From positions 124,001-188,000 of the forward strand of contig JAIOKI010000018.1 in the NCBI GenBank assembly GCA_028335825.1: a stretch of DNA of 64,000 bases. The letters run 5' to 3'. Below the pieces are notes generated by a model, which was given only the letters and a program-made list of their open reading frames with translations, did not search any database and was not told where the DNA came from. The translations under genes were made by a program, and so were the position numbers. Positions 31,715 through 42,756 of this stretch are shown here, in pieces; position 1 is the first letter of the stretch, and each line of letters opens with the position of its first letter. The DNA is from Nosema muscidifuracis (lineage: Eukaryota; Microsporidia; Nosematidae).

Positions 31715-33157
31715 ATGATAAATAAAGATTCAGTACATGATATAGAATTAGATGATAAATCTATTTTACAAGTATACGATATAGAAATTATTCAAAACTA
31801 CATTCAATCATCTTTAGATATAAATCTATTAGAAAATATATTATTAAATATAGGATACAGTATAAATAGTACATCCTTATATAAAAAATATTTAAGTATG
31901 TTAAATAAAATACAAGATGAGAATATTAAACTAGAAAAAATAAGGAATACTTATATTCATATTTTACAAATCCCTCTTCATAATATTAATGAAATGTATA
32001 GTGAATTTGAAGAATTTGAACTTGAAATTAATAAAATTACTGGTAAGAAAATTATATCAGAATCTTTTCTTATATATCAAAATACTTTACAAGTATATAA
32101 TCTTATTAAGAATAGAACAAGAGATTATAATTTTATAATTGATACTGAACTTAAAAATCCTCTTAAATTAAATGAAGAAGATCATTTTAAGAGAATGAAT
32201 TTTATATTTAAAAATTTCTTATATTTTATGTACAAGACAGATGAAATTTATTTCTTGTATACTGAATATTTAATTAAATTTGATAAAGAAGGAGCTAAAT
32301 GTATAGTAAAAGAAGGTATTAAAAATACAGAGAGTATTTTTTTAAGAATATATTATTATTATAGATTTAATGATATTGAAGTATTAAATGAAATGAGAGA
32401 TTATATTGATCATATTATTAATAATAATAATATTAGTAAAGTAGATAATAATATTAATAAAGTAGATAATAATACAGTAGATCAAATACTTAATACAGTA
32501 AATAATAATATTAATAAAGTAGATAATAATACAATAGATAGATCTCAAATATTTAGTAATACAATAGATAATAATATAGTAAATCAAACACTTAATAAAG
32601 TAGATAATAATAATACAGTAGATCAATCACAAATATTTATTATGAATTATCTTAATCTTGTATTAAAACTTAAAGGTCTTGTATCTTTTAGAAAAGAATT
32701 TATTAAATTTAAAATTAAGAATATTATAAATGGAAATGTATATAAGAATGTAGCAGATACAGAATATAAATACAGTAAGAATCCAGAAATAGTAACTAAA
32801 ATATATGTATCAGGTATAGAAATATTAGATTCAGAATATCTTAAGAAAGAATTAATTGAATTTTTATTAAGTATAGGTGATTATAATAATTGTTTATTAT
32901 ATATTAAGAAATATAATATGGGATATAACAAATTACTTGATTATGAATTTAGTTATGGAACTGAATATTTTAGTATGTTAAGTAAGAATAGTGATATGTA
33001 TAATATAGCTAAAAATAATATAAGATATGGAATGAATATTGAATTAAGAAAAGATGTTAGTAAATTTATAAGTGATATAAATTATATTAAAGTTAAAGAT
33101 AATTTATTAATTAATTGTGATTTAGATAGATTAATTGATATACTTAGAAATATTTAA
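31715..33157 (+). CDS. RNA14: Rna14/CstF-77-like mRNA 3-prime-end processing factor (HAT repeats)
   Basis: A 480-residue protein starting after TACCCCAAAA. The strongest signature is at residues about 86-112: IPLHNINEMYSEFEEFE followed by LEINKITGKK. This is the HAT-repeat block of Rna14/CstF-77 (typically P.HN...LW..Y..FE..LNK.TAKK). Further helical pairs rich in Tyr and Phe fit half-a-TPR repeats, for example FLYFMYKTDEIYFLYTEYL. Rna14/CstF-77 is a dimeric scaffold that helps recognise the cleavage and polyadenylation site. Residues about 233-305 are a low-complexity insertion of NN(I/T)NKVDNN-type repeats, coded by a local DNA repeat. The protein is shorter than yeast Rna14 (about 680), as is usual in microsporidia. 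The neighbouring SNARE gene on the same strand begins 330 bp downstream. Confidence 0.8.
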   Translation: MINKDSVHDIELDDKSILQVYDIEIIQNYIQSSLDINLLENILLNIGYSINSTSLYKKYLSMLNKIQDENIKLEKIRNTYIHILQIPLHNINEMYSEFEEFELEINKITGKKIISESFLIYQNTLQVYNLIKNRTRDYNFIIDTELKNPLKLNEEDHFKRMNFIFKNFLYFMYKTDEIYFLYTEYLIKFDKEGAKCIVKEGIKNTESIFLRIYYYYRFNDIEVLNEMRDYIDHIINNNNISKVDNNINKVDNNTVDQILNTVNNNINKVDNNTIDRSQIFSNTIDNNIVNQTLNKVDNNNTVDQSQIFIMNYLNLVLKLKGLVSFRKEFIKFKIKNIINGNVYKNVADTEYKYSKNPEIVTKIYVSGIEILDSEYLKKELIEFLLSIGDYNNCLLYIKKYNMGYNKLLDYEFSYGTEYFSMLSKNSDMYNIAKNNIRYGMNIELRKDVSKFISDINYIKVKDNLLINCDLDRLIDILRNI

Positions 33158-33487
33158 AGGGATTAAAATGTGTGTGTGGAGGGGTGATTTATTATAATGG
33201 TATGATTGTTATAATTGATATAATGGATATGATTGTTATAATTGATATGATTGTTATAATTGATAGGATGGTTGGTATAATGGATAAGATATTTGATTAT
33301 ATAATTATTATATTATAATTGTTAAGATATAATTGATAAGATAATATAAAAATAACATCTAATTATATTTAATTATAACTAATATAATAATATAAGTATT
33401 ATATAATATAAAATCAACATTCTATTATAACAATATTATATATTTAATTATAACATTTAGTTATTATTAACCCCCATTTTAAAAAAC
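33158..33487. repeat. Spacer with TATGATTGTTATAATTGATA repeats
   Basis: About five imperfect units at 33190-33290, then AT-rich sequence. CCCCC at 33471-33475 is the start-proximal motif of the 33488 gene. Confidence 0.7.
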
Positions 33488-34132
33488 ATGGCTGATCTTT
33501 ACAATATAGAAAAAGCTACTCAGAAAAAGAAAGAATTACAACAAAATGATAATAATAGTATTTTAGAAGAAGCACAAAGAATAGAAGATGAAAATTATGA
33601 ACAAGCTAAAGATATTCGTAAACAAATAGGAGAAGCAGCTATAGATCAGAAACAAGCTACTGATGAAATGAGAAGACAAGGAGAAACACTTGAAAATGCA
33701 AGAAGAAGTGCAATAAATGTACATAAAGAAGCTAGAAGAGGTGAAGATTTAGCAGATGATATTGATAGAGAAGGTTCTATTTTTAGTTGTAGATTTGCTT
33801 GTATTGAAAAGTTTTTTAAATGGTTTAAGAGAGATCAAGGAGATAATACTGTAAAAGAAATAGAGAGTAAGAAAGAATCTAATAAAGAAGAAGATATTCA
33901 TGTTGAGGAAGAAGAATTCCATGAAGGAGATGAATTTGTTCCTGGTCAGAATAAAACTGATAAAGAGTTATATGGAGTATTAAATACAATAAAAGGTATT
34001 AAAGCAGAAGCAGAGACACAAAGTAGAGAAGCTCAGAAGCAGAAGAGTACTATAAAAGATATAGGTAAGGTTAATGAGGAAGCAGAGAAGGTTATTAAAA
34101 GGACAGATAAGCATCTCAAAGAAATTGATTGA
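33488..34132 (+). CDS. SNAP-25/Sec9-like Qbc-SNARE
   Basis: A 214-residue hydrophilic protein with two SNARE-like coiled coils and no membrane span. The first, residues about 38-92, contains ATDEMRRQGETLENARRS, matching the Qb motif of SNAP-25 (LDEQGEQLERT...), with Gln64 at the central ionic-layer position. The second, about 158-212, runs through LNTIKGIKAEAETQSREAQK and fits a Qc motif, with Gln residues at 178, 183 and 185 available for the zero layer. Between them FSCRFACIEKFFKWFKR (about 99-115) supplies two cysteines beside basic and aromatic residues, a likely palmitoylation site, then an acidic linker (about 120-155). Qbc-SNAREs drive fusion of secretory vesicles with the plasma membrane. 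The start follows CCCCC by 12 bp. The overall length is close to SNAP-25 (206). Confidence 0.82.
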   Translation: MADLYNIEKATQKKKELQQNDNNSILEEAQRIEDENYEQAKDIRKQIGEAAIDQKQATDEMRRQGETLENARRSAINVHKEARRGEDLADDIDREGSIFSCRFACIEKFFKWFKRDQGDNTVKEIESKKESNKEEDIHVEEEEFHEGDEFVPGQNKTDKELYGVLNTIKGIKAEAETQSREAQKQKSTIKDIGKVNEEAEKVIKRTDKHLKEID

Positions 34133-34511
34133 ATTAAATGTTTTATTTTTAATGTATATTTATTATTTTAATACTTACATATTTATATAACCTATTTATT
34201 GTTTTTAATACATGAATGTATATTTATGTAAGTTATATAAACATAATAAAAAAATGATTTATTTATATAACCTATTTATATAAAGCTATTTAACACATAA
34301 TATATTTATATACATAATCTATTCATAAACATAATATAATTATAAACATAACCTATTTATATACATAACCTATAATAAACATTTTTTTATATAACATATT
34401 AATAAAACCTATTCATAAAACATATAAAGATAACCTATTCATAAAACATATAATATATACATATAACATATTTTATATAATATATTAATAAACATTTTTT
34501 CTTACCCTTAT
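34133..34511. other. Spacer with CATAATATATTTATATACATA-type strings
   Basis: Irregular repeats of ATAACCTATTTATATA and ATAAAACATATAA. CCC at 34505-34507 precedes the next ATG. No gene was seen. Confidence 0.6.
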
Positions 34512-35450
34512 ATGGATATAGAAAATGTTATTATTATAGGAAGTGGACCTGCTGCTTATTCATCAGCTTTATACACTAAAGATAAAAATCCTTTAATGCT
34601 TAGAGGTGGTATGATAGGTAGTATAGGTCCAGGTGGACAACTTACTACTACTACACATGTAGATAATTATCCAGGATATCCTAATGGAGTACAAGGACCA
34701 GATCTTATGGATAATATGTATGATCAATTAAAAAATATAGGAATAAGACAGATAAATGAGACAGTTATTAATTTATCTAAAGAAGATAATATTTTTACTG
34801 TAACTACATCAAAAAATATATATAAATCATATTCAGTTATAGTAGGAACAGGAGCATCAGCTAGAAGATTATATGTAGAAGGAACTAATGATAACGAATT
34901 ATGGCAAAAAGGTATTAGTGCTTGTGCTGTATGTGATGGATATTTTTTTATGGATAAGGTATGTTGTGTAATAGGAGGAGGTGATTCTGCTATGGAAGAA
35001 GCTTTATTCCTCTCTCAGATATGTAAGAAAGTATATGTGATACATAGAAGATCAGAATTTAGATGTAGAGCTGATAAACTTAAAGAAATACAAGAGACTA
35101 AGAATATAGAAATACTTACCCCTTATAATCTTAAATCAGCACATGGTAATGAAACTCTTGAGTATATTAAACTAGAAAATAAGGATACAGTTAAAGATCT
35201 AAAAGTTGATGGATTATTTTTTGGTATAGGACATGATCCTAATACAGAATTCTTAATAGAAAACTTTAAAAATATCTTAGGGGAAGATAAATACATAAAA
35301 GCTGATAAGTATATGAAAACTGAAGTTGAAGGATTATTTACATGTGGGGATGTATTTGATAAATATTATAGACAAGCAGTAACAGCAGCATCTAGTGGAT
35401 GTATAGCAGGAAAGAGTACTATGGAATATCTTAATAATAAATCAATATAA
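34512..35450 (+). CDS. TRR1: Thioredoxin reductase, low-Mr (bacterial/fungal) type
   Basis: A 312-residue FAD- and NADPH-dependent enzyme that reduces thioredoxin. All landmarks are present: FAD-binding GSGPAAYS at about 10-17, the GGQLTTTTHVDNYPG region at about 41-55, the redox-active CAVC at 138-141 within ISACAVCDGYF, NADPH-binding GGGDSAMEEA at about 155-164 followed by HRRSEFR at about 178-184, and the C-terminal FAD motif TCGDVFDKYYRQA at about 277-289. Length is typical of the family (310-320). The start follows TACCCTTAT. It is the clearest enzyme in the window and should be fully active. It supports redox defence in a parasite lacking most mitochondrial pathways. The last codons and stop are echoed in the repeat just downstream. 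Confidence 0.97.
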   Translation: MDIENVIIIGSGPAAYSSALYTKDKNPLMLRGGMIGSIGPGGQLTTTTHVDNYPGYPNGVQGPDLMDNMYDQLKNIGIRQINETVINLSKEDNIFTVTTSKNIYKSYSVIVGTGASARRLYVEGTNDNELWQKGISACAVCDGYFFMDKVCCVIGGGDSAMEEALFLSQICKKVYVIHRRSEFRCRADKLKEIQETKNIEILTPYNLKSAHGNETLEYIKLENKDTVKDLKVDGLFFGIGHDPNTEFLIENFKNILGEDKYIKADKYMKTEVEGLFTCGDVFDKYYRQAVTAASSGCIAGKSTMEYLNNKSI

Positions 35451-35730
35451 TTTTATAATAAAATTTTATAAGGTATGAATATTATTTTATAATAAATTAA
35501 TATTATTTTATAATGAATGAAATATCTTAATAATAAAATTTTATAATGTATGACTTAAATATCTTTAATAAGTATGTATAAGTGAAATATCTTAATAATA
35601 AATCAATATTATTTTATAATAAATCAATATTATTTTATAATAAATGAATATTACTTTATAATAAATTAATATTATTTTATAATATATGAATATTATTTTA
35701 TAATAAATTAATATAATTTTATAAAATGAA
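35451..35730. repeat. Minisatellite downstream of thioredoxin reductase, unit about 21 bp
   Basis: Many imperfect copies of AATAAATCAATATTATTTTAT. One copy, at about 35588-35610, repeats the end of the thioredoxin reductase gene (AATATCTTAATAATAAATCA), and another partial echo lies at about 35521. The array appears to have grown from the 3-prime end of the gene. Confidence 0.8.
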
Positions 35731-35883
35731 TTTTTTACAAAATGACAAAAATTTAATATTTTTTAAATGAATCAAAAAGGTGAAATAATTCATAAAAATA
35801 TCGTCATCTTTTTTTATATTAAAAACGGAAAAAAAAAGTTAATAAAACTCATTAAGTGAGATTCTAACTAGATATAATATTTT
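35731..35883. other. Spacer between convergent genes
   Basis: No feature seen apart from A/T runs, including a T-rich and an A-rich string that may serve 3-prime ends on either strand. Confidence 0.4.
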
Positions 35884-36228
35884 TTATTTTTTCTTCGCTT
35901 CTTTCAACCCAGATTTATATATATCTAATATAAGGGATGCACTTACTTCTCCTTTCACTGACTTATTATTCTTAACAAATTTTCCCATTTGTCTTTCATT
36001 TTGAAACCAAACACTGATAGCTTTAACACTCAGGTTAAGGAGAAGACTCAAATCAAGTTTTGTCTGTTGAGATGGATACATATTTATATTGAAAACGTAC
36101 CTTAGTACATAGTTCTGAAGTCTGGATTTTTTATTCCTATTAGGGGGTAAAGTTCCTTCACTACGTAATTTGAGTAGACCTAGTATGGCCTGCCTATTTA
36201 ATTCTTCTCTTAATAAATCATCATACAT
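35884..36228 (-). CDS. Homeodomain transcription factor
   Basis: A 114-residue protein dominated by a 60-residue homeodomain at about 27-86. With Trp74 as position 48, the canonical residues fall exactly in place: Leu42 (16), Phe46 (20), Tyr51-Pro52 (25-26), and WFQNER at 74-79 giving Trp48, Phe49, Gln50, Asn51 and Arg53. Asn51 and Arg53, needed for base and phosphate contact, are intact, so DNA binding is expected. The spacing is that of a typical, non-TALE homeodomain. Basic residues before helix 1 (RNKKSR) and after helix 3 (KFVKNNK) give nuclear-localisation potential. Microsporidia keep a small set of homeobox genes; which one this is cannot be told. The ATG is preceded on the coding strand by AGGGGT. 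Confidence 0.93.
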   Translation of the reverse strand: MYDDLLREELNRQAILGLLKLRSEGTLPPNRNKKSRLQNYVLRYVFNINMYPSQQTKLDLSLLLNLSVKAISVWFQNERQMGKFVKNNKSVKGEVSASLILDIYKSGLKEAKKK

Positions 36229-39200
36229 ACCCCTTACAAAAACTAAAATATAAAAATGTGGATTTAATTTAAAAAAAAATATAGTTTAAAATAACAAGCA
36301 ATACTCTTTATATAATTTAAATTGATTAAGTAAGACGTAATTTAATAAATATTAAGTATTAAAATATTATAAAATTAGTGATATTTTTGATTTTATTAAT
36401 TTTTATGGATTTGATTAATACAAATATTTTATAAAAAAACATGCCAAATTTATCAAAATTAATATAACATTTTTAGAAAAAAAAATAAAGAATTTTATTT
36501 ACTTTTAAAATAAAAATAAATAATTTTATTAATCTTTTATAAAGAAGAATTTATTTTTTATCAATTTATTTGATTAGTACGTATTTAATAAAATGTATTT
36601 TTTTTGTATAAGTAGTAAAAAAGTAAATTTTTATTATAAATATTTAATTTATCATAATTTAAACATAAATTAATAATGAAGGGAAAATTAATTGGTTTAT
36701 TTTAATAAATAAATATTATTATTAAAATTAAAAAAATTGCTATATTAAAATTAAAGGATGATTATTTAAAAAAGAGTCATCATTTAAATAAATAAATATA
36801 ATAGAAGATTTTAAATAAAGGACAATCAATTAAATAAATATACATAAGAGAAGATTATTAAATAAAGGATCATTGATTATAAGAGAAGGATATTAAATAA
36901 AGGACAATCATTCAAAAAAAGTCATTATTTATTGATTATAAGAGAAGATTATTAAAATTAAAGGATCATTGATTATAAGAGAATCATTATTTATTGATTA
37001 TAAGAGAAGGATATTAAATAAAGGACAATCATTTAAAAAAGTCATTATTTATTGATTATAAGAGAAGACAATAAATAAAGGAGAATCATATAAATAAAGA
37101 TATTTAAATATTCATAAAAAAAGATTATTTAAATGATGATTATTTTTACTTTCACTGATATTTTTTATAATGATTAAACAATTGATTAAAAAAAAGACTG
37201 TCAAATATTTTATCTTTTGATTACAATAATAATTCCTTATAAAAAATATATATTTCCTATCTTAAAAAAATATTAAAAGAAACTTGTTTGTTTATTTTAT
37301 AATGATAAAATAATTTTTTAATTTACATAAAACTTACAGCTTTATTTAAAATTTATTATGTAAAATATAATAAAAATCTAATAAGTATTTTTAGAATACA
37401 GTTCAATATTATTTATATTTAAGAATAGATTATAAATATATTTTGTTATTAAATAAATAGAGATAATAAAATTTATCTGAAGTTACAAGAAATAACTTAA
37501 AATTAATTTTAAATTTTATTGCGTCATATTTAAATATTTGATATCATAAAATATTCTATTATTTTTTAATTATATATAATATTATTAGTAATTGAAATAA
37601 TATTGTTTATTAATATATATAATAATATTATTTTCAATTATATCTATTAATATTATTTTATATTATAAATTATTGTTATTCTCAATTATATCTATTAATA
37701 TTATTCTCAATTACTAATAATATTATTTTATATAATAACATTATTCTATTAAGACAGTACTTTAACTTATCTTATTATTTATCTCTATTAAGATGATAAA
37801 TTCTTTTATTTATTATATCTTACATTTAAAAGTATATGAGATATTTTCAGTCTTACCTTGTTCTTACTAAATTTAATTAATGATGAATAAAAGATAATTT
37901 TTTTAAGAATATCTTATTTTATTAGATTGATTCCATAAACAATGTTTTATGTATTTTAATAGTCCAATGTTAAAATATTTAGACTAATATTTAAATTTGA
38001 GATTAAAAATATATCTCAATTAATTTATTACAATATCTGTATGATCTATTATATTATTATACAATATCATTATAAAAAGATATTAAATATTTTTTATCTA
38101 TTAATATTTCTTATTTTAATTATATTTGTATTTTATCTATTAATATTTCTTATCTTAATACATTTTAATTTCATTATTTTTCTGATTAATTATATTTTTA
38201 TTTAAAGATCTTTCTTCTAATTATTTTATTAATCATAAATATTAAATTATCAATAAATTTCTAACTCTTTTAGTTGTATCTTAAAATATAATAAATTAAT
38301 AACAATATATTAAAGACTATTTAATACTAGATATTTTAAGTAGAATAAATAAATAAACTTATATATAAATATTAAACTTATTTTATTATCTTGGTAAATA
38401 TGAAAATTTAGTTATTACTAGATCTTAACAATATTTTTTAATAAAAACAATTTAGTAATTAATTAAAAATAAAATATTAATAATCAACTATACTATTTTA
38501 AAATTTTAATAATAAGTTATACTAATATTAAAATATTAAGTAATAAATAAAATTTGATAGGTGATTAGATAAATTATAAATTAAAAACAAGGATGTAGAT
38601 TATTAAACTGATATATTTATTCTGAACAAGAGGAAGAAAAATATATTGAAATAGATATAATTAAGTTGAAACTTATAGATCAAATCTATTATATAAGCAA
38701 TAAAGAGTGATTGATAGACTGTGTATATATAAATTTACTATTAGAGATATTCAAGGTTCAGTATAATTTTAAGGAGGGAAATATCAATCTAAAAAAATAT
38801 ACTCAAAATAAATCTTATTTTTAGAATGTTCATTGAACTTTTATAGTATAATTTAAGAATATTAGAATTATCATACGATGATATTTTAAGAAGTTTATAA
38901 TTTAAGATTAGAAATATCAATGATTTTTAAAAATAAACTATAAATGAAAATATCTAGTAATAAGTTAATAATATCTTAATGATTATAATTTGGTTTTTTA
39001 ATTAAAAATGTCAAAAATATCAAAAAATTAATTTGTAAATAAAAAATGTATGTTTATTTCTAAAACGGATGTAAACTAAGCACCAGTTATTGTTAGGTAG
39101 ATTTAATATATTTAGATGATGATTATGAAATTGTAATATCATATTAGATTCATCTATTGATATAAAAAATTAAAAATATTTAGTTTGTATCTTAAATTAA

Positions 39201-39445
39201 AATTTTATAACAAAAATAATATTAGAACTCTCTGTTAAGTTATATTTATAAGAAAACTTATAATAATATTTTATTCTTGTAATAAAATATAGTAGAAGCT
39301 ACTGATTTAATTAAAGAGAATGATAAATAATTTAATTTATCGAAAAAATAGTAGAATTTTATTTTTGTAATAAAATAATAGTAGAAGCTACTGATTTAAT
39401 ATTCCTTATATAATTTATTAGATAATTCAAATAGAAAGTAGTACT
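36229..39445. other. Long gene-free AT-rich region with repeat patches
   Basis: No gene seen. A degenerate array of about 40-60 bp units occupies 36760-37100, and a duplicated stretch lies at about 39240-39410. At about 37560-37740 alternating AATATTATTTTATATA and AATTATATCTATTAATA form loosely palindromic strings. Confidence 0.6.
36760..37100. repeat. Degenerate repeat array around GATTATAAGAGAAG
   Basis: Five or more copies of TTGATTATAAGAGAAGGATA, joined to AAATAAAGGACAATCATT and AAAAGTCATTATTTATTGA blocks in shuffled order. Unit order varies, so this is not a clean tandem array. Confidence 0.75.
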
Positions 39446-39635
39446 TATACTTTTTTACTGACCTGATTAATTAAATATTTTTTCTATTAAGAATTCTTGT
39501 AGTTCTTTCTCTACCTAACCTATACTTTTTTACTGACCTTATTAATTAAATAATTTTTTCTATTAAGAATTCTTTTAGTTCTTTCTCTACCTAACCTATA
39601 CTTTTTTACTGACCTGATTAATTAAGTGATTTTTT
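39446..39635. repeat. Tandem repeat, about 2.5 copies, period 75 bp
   Basis: Units start TATACTTTTTTACTGACC at 39446, 39521 and 39596 and contain TTAAGAATTCTTGTAGTTCT. The copies are nearly identical. The array ends right beside a Ty3/gypsy fossil. Confidence 0.88.
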
Positions 39636-39689
39636 ATTAGAACAAGAGATTTGAAAGATGACTTTTTGTACCTGATCACAAAGCCCTGA

Positions 39690-40760
39690 CTGAGATTAGA
39701 GACAAATTAGACTTTAGAATTAATCGTTGGATTAAAAAAAATCAAGAGTTTAATATTAAAATTTCATATAGGAATCTAGAATGTATTGTAGTTTCAGACA
39801 CATTAAGTATGCTTTATACAACAGAGGAAGAAGGAAAATATTTAACGGAAGAGAGTTAAATGCGTAAAAGAAGTATTTGGAAAAAACAGCTAATTATGTA
39901 TTGTCATGGAAGTTTAAGTCATAAGAATAGAATTAATTTATATTATGAATTGGGAAAAAAGTATTATTGGTCGGGGATTAAAAATCAGATCGAGAGAGTA
40001 TTAAAGAGCTGCAAGAAATTTAATAGGAACATAACGGAAATAGTGATTTGGTAAGTACAACTAGAATCTTGAAAAAATTACAATGGATTTTAGAAAGGAA
40101 GGTGCATTTGTGGTTGTGGAGGTAGATTACTTCACTAGACGATTATGAAGATAAGAAAACATCAGGAGTGGTAGATTTTTTATAAAGGAATTATTAAAGA
40201 TAACGGTAAAAAAATTAGCAACAATCAGTTAGAATAAATATGCAGAAATTTAGATATAAAACATCGTAAAGTGAGTATAAAAAACCAAAGAAGTAATGGA
40301 AAAGTCAAGAGAATACTTAAAACTGCTAGAGAGAGCAATAAAAATATATTTAAAGACGAAATTGAAGAATATATTAAAAAGTAGAATTTTAGTTTTTATG
40401 TGGTAATTAATTGCTCCCCAATTAAAGAATAAAATGATAAATCTGTGAAGGTGATACTAGAAAATATTCCACATGGAAATTATGCAGGATAATTTAAAAG
40501 ATGGGTTGGGGTGAAAGATCAAAATGTTTGATTTTCATAGCGAGAATAACATAAAGGGATGTAGCAAATATATTATAGGAATGTAACAAATATATTAAAG
40601 GAATATTTTTAGATTTGGATAAAGTGTTTGAGATACGTACAAAGGATTCGTAGATGGTAAGGATTAATGATTGTGAAAAAAGACGTTACGATTTGAAGAG
40701 AATAGTAAAAATATTAAGTAATACTTACCATCTGAAAATATTATATCCTTTTATAAAATA
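39690..40760 (+). mobile_element. Ty3/gypsy pol fossil B (end of RNase H, integrase)
   Basis: LTR-retrotransposon fossil on the plus strand. The end of RNase H is recognisable at about 39700-39830, the integrase zinc-binding domain at about 39870-40050 (the best preserved part, with the family His and Cys spacing), integrase core beyond, and the integrase C-terminal region at about 40600-40720. Broken many times and old. No LTRs were recognised, and the left edge touches the 75-bp tandem repeat. Confidence 0.75.
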
Positions 40761-42169
40761 AACCCAGATTATGACAGACACTAAATAAGATACTGTCTGA
40801 ATTTTAGAGATATTAAATTTTTATAAGAAGTATTTGAAATCATCCAATCAGATTCTTAATGAATCTAAGATTTTGATAAAGATACTCATCTATTGTATCT
40901 AGAAACATAAATTTTAAGCATGAAATCTTAATAACAATAGAATATTATTTGAAAACGATGGAATATATATTAATAATATTTAAAGATTTTAATAATCTTA
41001 AGAGTTTATGAAAAAAGAACATGATTTTAAAAGAATTTAAATTGATAAATTGTAGTATCAGTATAATTTGATTAAATATATAAATACTTTGCTTAAGTAT
41101 TCTTAAAATATTATTTTTCTGTGTTGATGTTTGTTGTATTATTAAAACTACTAGCAAAAGTTTTTTAATTCTTAGAACAGGAATATATTTTTATTATTGA
41201 AGTAGTAAAATTAATATTTAATTTAAAGCTATATATTGATGGTCATCATACTAACAAAGACTTTCTAGTTATAATTTAGATAAAGATAATAATTGATATT
41301 GTATGATATAGAAACGTAAAGTTTATTTGATTATGTATTAAGAAATCTACTTCTAATACTAAGTCATTATCTATTTAAAAAAGAAACGTTTTTCTATTAT
41401 TCTACTCTTAGAATAGCATTAATAATTAAACTGAAGAATTTCATCATAGACTAAGATAATTTATATGAATAATTCTAGTTTCTTTAAGATATTTAAATAT
41501 TAATTGATTTTATAGACTGGTTACATGAAAAAAATTAATAAAATAATATTAAAAAATTTTAGTACTCATTTATTTGCTTTATAAAAATTGAATTGATCTC
41601 TTAAAGTGTGTGACTTTTTGATTCATATTCAGTTATAATTTGCCAGAGTTTACAAAAGAAGCTCCAAGTTTTAGATATTCTTATACAATCTATAAAATTT
41701 TATTTATTTAAAAATTAATTTAAAAATCCCCCTCCAAAAAAAATATTGAAAATAATTTTAATTTAATTTATAATTTATCAAAAATTTTTATCTCTTTCGA
41801 TCTATGTTGATTTAATAATATATTTATAATCATATAAAGAAACTCTTGAGTTTTATATTGTATCTTAAATACAATTATCTTACATCAAAAGATAGATAAG
41901 ACACTAAGCTTCAATATATATTATTTAAGATTGAGTTGACATTTACATTTGATATGTTTTACAGAAAAAATCATTTCTCTAATGATTCATAAAAATTTAA
42001 TTTAATAACTTTTAGTAAAATATTTTTCTAAAACTAAATTATAAATTAAAAACACGAAATAAATAAATTAAAAAAAACTTTTTAAAAATAATGGTAAATA
42101 CTGTCAAACCTATCAAAATGTGGAGTAAATAAGTTCATTTTACTATTTCCTACAATTATAATAGATTAA

Positions 42170-42456
42170 TAATATGCCATTACAATAGATTAAATTTCAA
42201 AATATAAAATTAATATGCAATTACAATAGATTAAATTTCAAAATATAAAATTAATATACAATTACAATAGATTAAATTTCAAAATATAAAATTAATATAC
42301 AATTACAATAGATTAAATTTCAAAATATAAAATTAATATACAATTACAATAGATTAAATTTCAAAATATAAAATTAATATACAATTATAATAGATTAAAT
42401 TTCAAAATATAAAATTAATATACAATTATAATAAATTAAATTTCAAATAAAAGATT
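42170..42456. repeat. Minisatellite, seven copies, period 41 bp
   Basis: Units begin TAATATACAATTACAATAG and end CAAAATATAAAAT, starting at 42170, 42211, 42252 and so on. Copies are almost identical, with a few point differences (ATGCCATT, ATGCAATT, ATTATAATA). The last copy is shortened. Confidence 0.92.
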
Positions 42457-42756
42457 ATTACAAATTTTATTCATTTTTTTTAATAATAGAAATTATCTTT
42501 AATTCACGTAATTATTTATATTTTTACATATAATTTACAATCAAATTGTAAACATTATTTTATTCATTATAAATATCTCTTATAAGATTGATCTTTTATA
42601 ATTTATCTAAAGAATTATGACGAGTTCATACGCATTTGCTGAAGTTTTATAAAATTATTTTTTTAAGTTTATAATATTATTTGGTAATTTTATTAATTTT
42701 TATTCTTCATAAAATGATAATTAGCATACTTAAATTATTATAATTTATAAATTAAT

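Noticed and set aside
32384-32626. 80-codon minus-strand frame rich in Ile and Tyr
   Set aside because: It is the antisense of the Asn-rich repeat within the Rna14-like gene.
42170-42456. Regular 41-bp array considered as a CRISPR-like array
   Set aside because: There are no spacers; the units are directly abutting and identical throughout, so it is a minisatellite, and the organism is a eukaryote.
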